A stretch of 5,448 nt of DNA from Prolixibacteraceae bacterium (GTDB taxonomy: Bacteria > Bacteroidota > Bacteroidia > Bacteroidales > Prolixibacteraceae): contig SKHV01000419.1 of NCBI GenBank assembly GCA_007116765.1, positions 1-5,448 on the forward strand. Reading direction: 5' to 3'. The notes below the pieces were generated by a model. The model ran no database searches. It worked only from the letters and a program-made list of their open reading frames with translations, and was not told the origin of the DNA. A program made the position numbers and the translations under genes. Positions 1 through 5,448 of the stretch are shown in pieces; the stretch's first letter is position 1; each line of letters opens with the position of its first letter.

Positions 1-228
1 ATTGATAACTCATAGATTTAAAACTTAAAAAGGCATGAGTTGTCAACATTTCAACACCACATTTACATTAACATGGAGATTTATGCAATAAAATTTGGAA
101 AACAACATAGAAGCTATCGGGATGACATAATGACTGCTAAATATCTGAATATCAAAACAGCCGAGAGTCCGGGAATCCGAAACCCTGTTTTTTGTTATAC
201 AGATAATCGCAATAAGAAGAATGCTTAT
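1..228. other. Non-coding region downstream of the ABC transporter gene
   Basis: This stretch lies beyond the stop codon of the minus-strand transporter gene and is AT-rich except for a GC-rich patch around 160-185. A TTG-started open frame on the plus strand (40-303) crosses it, but it encodes no recognisable domain and runs antisense into the transporter's 3' end, so I do not call it a gene. The only structure I see is two inverted repeats (154-191 and 211-229), listed separately. No tRNA or other RNA gene is evident. Confidence 0.6.
154..191. terminator. Possible bidirectional terminator hairpin downstream of the ABC gene
   Basis: AAAACAG at 154-160 and CTGTTTT at 185-191 form a perfect 7-bp inverted repeat. 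The 24-nt GC-rich interval between them can form a small inner hairpin (CCG/CGG pairing). Read on the minus strand, the structure begins 38 nt past the transporter stop codon and its right arm ends in four U. Read on the plus strand, the arm is followed by a run of six T (188-193). The position suits a terminator for the transporter gene and for any plus-strand transcript entering from the left. The outer stem is mostly A-U and the loop is long, so the call is tentative. Confidence 0.35.
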
Positions 229-229
229 T
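211..229. repeat. Small AT-rich inverted repeat at the transporter stop codon
   Basis: AATAAG (211-216) and CTTATT (224-229) pair across a 7-nt loop, directly at the TAA stop of the minus-strand gene (229-231). On the plus strand it is followed by a T-rich tract (about 230-245), so it could act as a weak terminator in that direction. The stem has a single G-C pair and may be chance in AT-rich DNA. Confidence 0.2.
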
Positions 230-3200
230 TATTGTTTTTTCTTTTTGGTAAAAGCCATGGGATTATAGAATATTTTGTCGCGAAGTATAGCCAGTTGCAA
301 TAAACGCCAGCGCTCAATGTATCCAAGCGTTTTGCGTAAAATGTCAAAGTAAAGCGTAAACATCAACAGTATAGTAAAGCCCCAAACAATTATCATATTG
401 AATAACACCGTACTTATTTTCCAATTGCCAATGTATTTATGCGAGGCATAAAAATGTGCCCTTCCGTTGTGGTGCACCGGTTTTCTGAAAACATGCTCAT
501 CGGCTTGCAAAATATGCCCATCGGTAACTCTCGTGCTTTGTGTTTCATAGCGGCTACGCAGCATGTTTTCGAGTGCCTTGTTCACATGCCGATCTCTGAA
601 AGTTACAACTTCTGTCCTGTTTCCATTAAAATCTGCAATCATCGACTCAATTTTAGCATCAAGTTTTCGCGAGGCCACGTTGTGTTCATTGATGTATGAT
701 TTTCGGGCTTTGGCAAGGTAACTTATGTAAAGGTTTTGCCACTCAGGTTCCAGTTTGAAGTTTGACAAAGTATTGTAAATGAGCTGCAACGAGTCGTGGT
801 TTAACTTGGTTTCTTCTTGTAAAACCAGCAACGAATTTTGCAGTATGCTTGAATTTTCCTCAATATCGTTTGAGTTGCCGGAGTGGAGTATCCTGCTGTG
901 TTCGATTAAGTGTTTCTCAACTTCGTGAGTCCAATGAAAAGCTCTGAAAGCCAAATGATTTTTTTCCTGCTCTTCGGCAAACAGTTTTTTTCGGTACGGG
1001 TTATTTACAAAATCGTTCACTGCCATTGCTTCGTAGGACCAGCGCGAGGTCATCACATCGCCAATAAGCGGGGTCTTTGTGAAACTGCTCATAGATGGGT
1101 GCATTTTGTTGAAGTCGACAATAATGCCGCTCAACAAAAGCTGAGGCACCAACAGTAAGGGTATTAAAATATAAATTGCCACTGCCGAATTTAGACCCGA
1201 TGATAAGTTTAAGCCCAGCAAATTGGCAAAACATGCAGTGGAAAAAAGTATTGCCCAGTGGGCAAAGGTTAAGCCTCTAAACTCGAGTAAGTAATGGCCA
1301 ATAAGTACAAATGAAAGTACCTGTATTGCAGAAAGAGTGAACAGTAGTATTATTTTCGACGAAAAATAAGCACCCTTGCTTAGTTCAAGAAATTCTTCGC
1401 GTTTTCGTATCCTCCGGTCTTTAAAAATTTCTTCTGCACTTATGCTCAGCCCAATGAAAAGGGCAACCACCACACTCATGAATAAGAACGAGGGTACATT
1501 GTCGTTATTGGCAAAAATATATTGACCCCCCGGCGAGTATTTAGAGAAAAAGCCCAATAGCAAAGCCAATATTGGTGCTTCAAAAAATGCAATTGAAAGG
1601 TATTGCCTGTTCGATTTTTTAGTTTCGATATCACGCTTTAAAAATAGCCTAAGTTGTTGTTTCCACTTAGGTGTTTGAAATTTGGCCTCCGGAAATTTTT
1701 CATTGTCGGGCGGGTTTAATTTCATAAAATCAAGCACACGGGGTTCAACTTTTTCCTTGTAGCGTTGATACCAATCCTGAGGCGATATTTTCCTTCGGCG
1801 AACACTGCGCCCAAAGGGATCAACCATGCGCTCTTCAATAATTCGCAGTGGCTGTTCGGTTTTCACGTTACCACACGCCATACATTCACTTTCGCCGGGG
1901 TTTACATAGTCGGCCTCGTGCTTAAAGTAGGTCACGGCTTCCATTGGGTTACCAAAAAATATCACCCTGCCTCCCTTGTCCATCACAATCATCCGATCGA
2001 AAAGCTTGTATATGTCACTGGCCGGTTGGTGAATATTTACAATGACCAATTTGCCCTTAAGGCATTGTTTTTTTAGCAGAAACATCACTTTCTCCGAGTC
2101 GGCCGACGAAAGCCCCGAAGTAGGTTCATCTACAAACAGTATAGCCGGTTCGCGCATCAGCTCAAGAGCAATGTTTAGTCGCTTGCGTTGCCCGCCACTT
2201 AATATTTTTCTCAAAGGGTTTCCCACCACTAAATCGCGTGCTTCAAGCAAATCGAAATCATTCAGTGTTTTTTCAATTATTTCTTCAATTTCTTCATTGC
2301 TCAAATTACCGAAACAGAAGCGTGCATTAAACTCGAGGTTTTTGTACACGGTGAGCTCCTCAATAAGCAAATCGTCTTGGGGAACATAGCCAATCAGCCC
2401 CTTGAATTTATCCTTGTTTGCAGGATCGTGTAAGTCGAGGCCGTTAATGGTAATGCGTCCGCTATGGGGTTTAAGTTTGCCGTTGAGCACATTCAGTAAA
2501 GTAGTTTTTCCAACGCCACTGCCTCCAAGTATTCCCACTAAATCGCCCGATCGTTCCTGAAAACATAAAGGATAAAGCCCGTGAACTTTACGAGAAAAAC
2601 GGTATTCAATATCTTCGGCATTATATACAATTAGCGATTTTCCTTCCTGGCGAATAAATCTCGACATAATGCTGCTGTAGTATATGGGTATTATGCGCGA
2701 GGTTTTTAATATTCCACCCGGAGGGAAAACATACAAGCGGTTTTGCCCCAACCTGTGTCCGTTGAGATACATGTTGCGGGGACCATTGTATTTAAAAAAC
2801 AGGGTGTTGATGCTGCCTATGCGTATAAGTTCAAGCTCAACCTGTTGATTCTCACGGTAGAGATGTTTGATTTCGGGATCGTGATACATTTGATTCCCGT
2901 TTACAATAAACAGGTTTCTTTTGTCTTTTACACTTTGAAGTGAATGAAGGTAAAACTGTACAAGATTGTTGTATTCTTCTTTGTCAACCTTAAGTCCCTG
3001 AGCCACTACGTTCACTATTAAACGTTCATGTTTGCCGGTTCCCGAAGCTTTTTTAATGAAATTGAGCAGCTGAACCATTATCATATATCGCGATTCAATG
3101 TTGAAAAGCTCTACAATATGATTGCAAATGTTGAAAATGTATTTGCGGTTGATTCGTTTTTCTCCGTCACCTTCATCGCTATATAGTATTTCCTTGTTGG

Positions 3201-3384
3201 TAACGTGGTAATATTCTACTTCAGAACGATATTGTGTCAGGTATTTTTCGGCCAGCTCTTTACTGAAGTTTTCGTAAAGATACGATTGTACCAAATAGTC
3301 CGAATCGATAAGGGCTTGCTTGTCCCTGTATTCGGTAACAATTGCAAATAACTTGATTAATGTTTCAATTATCCCTTCGTACAT
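229..3384 (-). CDS. ABCG-like ABC transporter: fused ATPase and ABC-2 permease with TerB-like N-terminal domain
   Basis: This 1051-residue inner-membrane protein joins ATPase and permease in one chain, as in ABCG-type half transporters. Residues 1-150 are helical and resemble a TerB-like fold. Residues 155-245 are beta-rich with YLNG and PPGG turns, possibly FHA-like. The ATPase (about 255-490) is intact: Walker A GGSGVGKT (287-294, K293), Q-loop Q336, signature LSGGQRKRL (395-403), Walker B FVDE (D419, E420) and switch H452. A CxxCGN motif (C501, C504) follows. The ABC-2 permease has helices near 595-613, 630-650, 674-698, 705-728, 732-756 and 990-1013. A ~230-residue, probably extracytoplasmic, mostly helical insertion precedes the last helix, and a basic tail (KKKKQ) ends the protein. 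The ATG at 3384 is the only good start, because an in-frame TAA lies 12 codons upstream with no other ATG between. The gene is monocistronic here and diverges from the GH16 gene. The substrate is unknown. Uncharacterised long ABC-2 proteins of this layout occur in Bacteroidota (from memory of the family). Confidence 0.95.
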   Translation of the reverse strand: MYEGIIETLIKLFAIVTEYRDKQALIDSDYLVQSYLYENFSKELAEKYLTQYRSEVEYYHVTNKEILYSDEGDGEKRINRKYIFNICNHIVELFNIESRYMIMVQLLNFIKKASGTGKHERLIVNVVAQGLKVDKEEYNNLVQFYLHSLQSVKDKRNLFIVNGNQMYHDPEIKHLYRENQQVELELIRIGSINTLFFKYNGPRNMYLNGHRLGQNRLYVFPPGGILKTSRIIPIYYSSIMSRFIRQEGKSLIVYNAEDIEYRFSRKVHGLYPLCFQERSGDLVGILGGSGVGKTTLLNVLNGKLKPHSGRITINGLDLHDPANKDKFKGLIGYVPQDDLLIEELTVYKNLEFNARFCFGNLSNEEIEEIIEKTLNDFDLLEARDLVVGNPLRKILSGGQRKRLNIALELMREPAILFVDEPTSGLSSADSEKVMFLLKKQCLKGKLVIVNIHQPASDIYKLFDRMIVMDKGGRVIFFGNPMEAVTYFKHEADYVNPGESECMACGNVKTEQPLRIIEERMVDPFGRSVRRRKISPQDWYQRYKEKVEPRVLDFMKLNPPDNEKFPEAKFQTPKWKQQLRLFLKRDIETKKSNRQYLSIAFFEAPILALLLGFFSKYSPGGQYIFANNDNVPSFLFMSVVVALFIGLSISAEEIFKDRRIRKREEFLELSKGAYFSSKIILLFTLSAIQVLSFVLIGHYLLEFRGLTFAHWAILFSTACFANLLGLNLSSGLNSAVAIYILIPLLLVPQLLLSGIIVDFNKMHPSMSSFTKTPLIGDVMTSRWSYEAMAVNDFVNNPYRKKLFAEEQEKNHLAFRAFHWTHEVEKHLIEHSRILHSGNSNDIEENSSILQNSLLVLQEETKLNHDSLQLIYNTLSNFKLEPEWQNLYISYLAKARKSYINEHNVASRKLDAKIESMIADFNGNRTEVVTFRDRHVNKALENMLRSRYETQSTRVTDGHILQADEHVFRKPVHHNGRAHFYASHKYIGNWKISTVLFNMIIVWGFTILLMFTLYFDILRKTLGYIERWRLLQLAILRDKIFYNPMAFTKKKKQ

Positions 3385-3638
3385 AGCTGCAGTGATGTGT
3401 TTTCTTAACTTCTTTTGTTAAAGTAACTTTTTGTAAAATTATCAAATACCTTTTAAAAAACATAGTTTAGCTCATAAAGTATCAAATAATATTTAATTAA
3501 TGTTATTGGGATAAATTTTTTATGGTGTGAGGTACAAAAAAACATCACAAAAAACTCATTGTCCTCTGCATGAAATTCAATGTTTCAAATAAACACAATA
3601 CTTTTACCTTGAATTTGAATCTTGTAAAAAAACACTTT
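3385..3638. promoter_or_regulatory. Divergent intergenic region, presumed to hold both promoters
   Basis: This very AT-rich spacer separates two genes that point away from each other, so both promoters should lie here. Only imperfect matches to the Bacteroidota -7 consensus TAnnTTTG are visible: TACTTTTA (3599-3606) and TACCTTGA (3605-3612) before the GH16 gene, and TAATTTTA on the minus strand (3441-3434) before the transporter. None has a clear TTTG at the -33 spacing. The region also holds a 9-bp direct repeat (separate entry), a short inverted repeat AAAGT-A-ACTTT (3420-3430) and A-tracts at 3536-3542 and 3549-3554. Neither start codon has a Shine-Dalgarno box; the GH16 start is preceded by an A-rich stretch, which is usual for this phylum. 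Confidence 0.4.
3440..3488. repeat. Direct repeat TATCAAATA, two copies 40 bp apart
   Basis: TATCAAATA occurs at 3440-3448 and again at 3480-3488, on the same strand and exactly 40 bp apart, close to four helical turns. A shorter match TCAAATA lies at 3585-3591. The spacing would place two bound proteins on the same DNA face upstream of the transporter gene. The base composition is low-complexity, so chance is a serious alternative. Confidence 0.25.
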
Positions 3639-3707
3639 ATGTCGAAACTATACTTATTATTTTTCACCCTCATTATTCTGTTTCATTTTAGTGGGAACAT
3701 TCAAGCC
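3639..3707 (+). other. Signal peptide of the GH16 enzyme
   Basis: Residues 1-23 form a short start (MSK), a hydrophobic core from L4 to about F17 and a small-residue end at IQA, with probable cleavage after A23 and the mature chain starting at Q24. The absence of a cysteine after the cleavage point argues against a lipoprotein. This supports export through Sec and favours the start at 3639. Confidence 0.8.
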
Positions 3708-5448
3708 CAAAATTACACTTTAGTGTGGGAAGACAATTTCGAAAGCAATACACTCGACCCTGAAAAATGGAACGTCGACAATCATGTGGGCATTTGGAAT
3801 ACCGGAGCAAATCGCGAACTTCAGCATTACCGTAAAGAAAATGTGAGCGTGGGCGACGACGGTAACGGTAATTCGTGCCTTATTCTTACTGCAAAACATG
3901 AAGAATACAACGGTTATAGTTTCACCTCGGGTAAAGTTACTACCAAAGGAAAATTTGCATTCAGGCGTGGCAAACTTGAGGCTTCAATTAAAATGCCCGA
4001 TTTGGCGAATGGCTTGTGGCCCGCATTCTGGACACTAGGATACACCCCAATAGGCTGGCCCGATTGTGGCGAAATTGATGTGCTCGAAATGGGTCACTCT
4101 GCCGGGCTGGTTCAAAGTGCAGCCAATAGTTATATTGGGGCACATTTGCACTGGGGACCTTATCCGAGTAATTACGGGAGAAGTAAAGTTGTACCTTACA
4201 ACCTTTCTTCAGGTTTTTTCAAACACACGCTGGTGTGGACCGAAAATACGATAGAAGTGTATTTTCACGAAGATACAAGCCCTTATTTCACCATGAGTAT
4301 TACCGGAACTAATACCGAAGAGTTCAGGGATTTCTCGCATTATATAATTCTGAACCTTGCAGTGGGAGGAGCCATGCCTCATATTTTTTCTCCCGAAGGA
4401 ATTACAGCGCCTATGCCTGCTAATATGTATATCGACTGGGTAAAAGTATATCAGCTCGAGGAAGATGAAAATTTCGGCACTTCCGATTTGCCTGTTTTTG
4501 GACGGTTTGGGGTGTTTGAAGAAAATGCGTCCGTTGATATGCGCATGGATTTGGGCTTCGACCTGCACGAGCATGCTAGTGGCCTTGCGGTGCGCAATAA
4601 CGAAACTCCCAAGGAAGGTGACCGCGTATTGTCGTACAATATTGAAGCCGGAAGTGATTTTGAAATTCGCTTAAGCGCAGCACTGAACAGAAACATGGTG
4701 AACTATGAAAAAGGAAGTGCCCAGCTTTATGTCAAAACCGAAGCTTTAGACGATATTCAAATTGGTGTAGCCGACTCGGCAGGCAATGAGGCTTTTGTAA
4801 CCTGGGGCAGCAATGTAGATAAAAATTTTTTACGCGACGGACAATGGCAACTGGTTTATGTGCCATTGGAAGAAATGGCCGAACAGGGTGTTGACCTTTC
4901 GGCATTGGCCGATATGTTGGTGCTTAAAGGAAATTTCGAAGGTGAGGCTTATTTGTCGATTGACGAAGTGGTTTATAGCGAAACCTTGCCACTGGGAGGC
5001 ATTTACGGGATTTATACCAACAATCCGCTCATTAGCGATAAGTTTGTAATTAATAACGTAAGCGGGCACATTCATAATTGGGAAAATACAGTGGTGTTCA
5101 ACAATGATATCCCTGCTTACGAGGGAGAAGAAGTGCTTTCATTCCGTTCGGGTTCTCAAGGGTGGTGGGGTTTAGGATTGTTTTCATCGTCGCCGCTTAA
5201 TTTCGAGAACTTTACCGACGGATACCTGAACCTTGCTCTTCGCACAGCTTCCATGCAAGAGTTCGCAATTACCATTCACGGGGCAAACCACACACAGGGC
5301 TCTGTTGTTTTCAGTGACAACGAGGGGAAATATGGTTTCGAGCGCGATGGCAAATGGCACAAAATTGCTATTCCTATGTCCGATTTCCTTACTAGTGGTC
5401 TCGACTTGTCGGCTTGTGGAAATATTTTCACCATGAGCGGCTCGGCCA
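3639..5448 (+). CDS. Secreted GH16 endo-beta-glucanase (laminarinase-like), 3' end outside the window
   Basis: The first 603 residues of a secreted glycoside hydrolase are present, with no stop before the right edge. After a signal peptide (1-23), the GH16 jelly-roll catalytic domain spans about 26-272. Landmarks are LVWEDNF (28-34), RELQHY (59-64), WPAFWTLG (127-134) and the active site CGEIDVLE, with nucleophile E145, D147 and acid/base E150. Further landmarks are HLHWG (169-173), LNLAVGG (238-244) and the closing strand YIDWVKVYQ (264-272). The ExDxxE bulge form is typical of beta-1,3-glucanases (laminarinases) and related GH16 enzymes; exact specificity is inferred. Two tandem ~170-residue beta-rich modules follow (288-448 and 453 to the edge), probably carbohydrate-binding. 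All catalytic residues are intact. An in-frame ATG at 3570 would add 23 residues; I prefer 3639 because it gives a compact standard signal peptide. A type IX secretion C-terminal domain may lie beyond the edge but is not visible. Confidence 0.93.
   Translation, partial: MSKLYLLFFTLIILFHFSGNIQAQNYTLVWEDNFESNTLDPEKWNVDNHVGIWNTGANRELQHYRKENVSVGDDGNGNSCLILTAKHEEYNGYSFTSGKVTTKGKFAFRRGKLEASIKMPDLANGLWPAFWTLGYTPIGWPDCGEIDVLEMGHSAGLVQSAANSYIGAHLHWGPYPSNYGRSKVVPYNLSSGFFKHTLVWTENTIEVYFHEDTSPYFTMSITGTNTEEFRDFSHYIILNLAVGGAMPHIFSPEGITAPMPANMYIDWVKVYQLEEDENFGTSDLPVFGRFGVFEENASVDMRMDLGFDLHEHASGLAVRNNETPKEGDRVLSYNIEAGSDFEIRLSAALNRNMVNYEKGSAQLYVKTEALDDIQIGVADSAGNEAFVTWGSNVDKNFLRDGQWQLVYVPLEEMAEQGVDLSALADMLVLKGNFEGEAYLSIDEVVYSETLPLGGIYGIYTNNPLISDKFVINNVSGHIHNWENTVVFNNDIPAYEGEEVLSFRSGSQGWWGLGLFSSSPLNFENFTDGYLNLALRTASMQEFAITIHGANHTQGSVVFSDNEGKYGFERDGKWHKIAIPMSDFLTSGLDLSACGNIFTMSGSA
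4500..5448 (+). repeat. Tandem duplicated C-terminal module of the GH16 enzyme (second copy truncated by window edge)
   Basis: Copy 1 covers residues 288-448 (4500-4982) and copy 2 runs from residue 453 (4995) to the edge. Matching landmarks fall in the same order: GVFEEN and GIYTNN at the start; EGDRVLS (326) and EGEEVLS (495); DGQWQLVYVPLEEM (400) and DGKWHKIAIPMSDF (570); then GVDLSA and GLDLSA. The offset is constant at 169-170 residues, so this is a true duplication at protein level, though the DNA has diverged. Alternating hydrophobic strands and the W..v.VPL pattern resemble galactose-binding-like beta-sandwich domains such as the C-terminal domain of ExoP-type glucanases. A carbohydrate-binding role is therefore inferred, not shown. 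Confidence 0.8.

Noticed and set aside
160..185. GC-rich patch that on the minus strand resembles a tRNA T-arm (GGGTTTCGGATTCCC)
   Set aside because: No matching acceptor, anticodon or D arm around it, and the stem does not pair as a 5-bp T-stem with a 7-nt loop.
40..303. Plus-strand open frame of 87 codons starting with TTG
   Set aside because: Weak start, no recognisable domain, and its 3' part is antisense to the end of the transporter gene. Probably chance.
2042..2389. Plus-strand open frame of 115 codons
   Set aside because: Lies wholly antisense to the ATPase signature and Walker B region; serine-rich low-complexity translation typical of a shadow frame.
3493..3500. TTAATTAA palindrome in the intergenic region
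   Set aside because: Eight-base AT-only palindrome expected by chance in such AT-rich sequence.
4209..4574. Minus-strand open frame of 121 codons within the GH16 gene
   Set aside because: Antisense to clear GH16 strands and the following linker; no domain features.
229..5448. Possibility that the transporter and GH16 gene form one polysaccharide utilisation locus
   Set aside because: They are divergent, no SusC/SusD-like gene is present in the window, and the ABC family has no known glycan link.

Overview
The window looks like chromosomal DNA of a member of the Bacteroidota. Three observations support this: a roughly 40% G+C coding sequence with AT-rich gaps, no Shine-Dalgarno-like purine box before either gene, and a large ABC-2 transporter of a type I associate with that phylum. 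A marine or polysaccharide-degrading lineage such as the Marinilabiliales fits the secreted glycanase, but that is inference. I see no tRNA, rRNA, CRISPR array, insertion sequence or phage feature.

Layout: positions 1-228 are non-coding and hold a weak bidirectional terminator-like inverted repeat. Positions 229-3384 (minus strand) encode a complete 1051-residue ABC transporter that fuses an N-terminal TerB-like helical domain, a beta-rich segment, an ABCG-type ATPase and a six-helix ABC-2 permease in one chain. A divergent AT-rich spacer at 3385-3638 separates it from a plus-strand gene that starts at 3639 (or possibly 3570) and runs off the right edge. That gene encodes a secreted glycoside hydrolase of family GH16 with the laminarinase-type EIDVLE active site. 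It is followed by two tandem copies of a ~170-residue beta-rich module, probably carbohydrate-binding.

The two genes are divergently transcribed and nothing in the sequence ties their functions together. The GH16 protein would act outside the cytoplasm on a beta-glucan, most likely beta-1,3-linked. The transporter's substrate cannot be read from the sequence. I did not find a convincing new multi-gene system. The points most worth a second look are the duplicated C-terminal module of the GH16 enzyme and the unusual architecture of the ABC protein (TerB-like N-terminus, CxxC linker, ~230-residue external loop).
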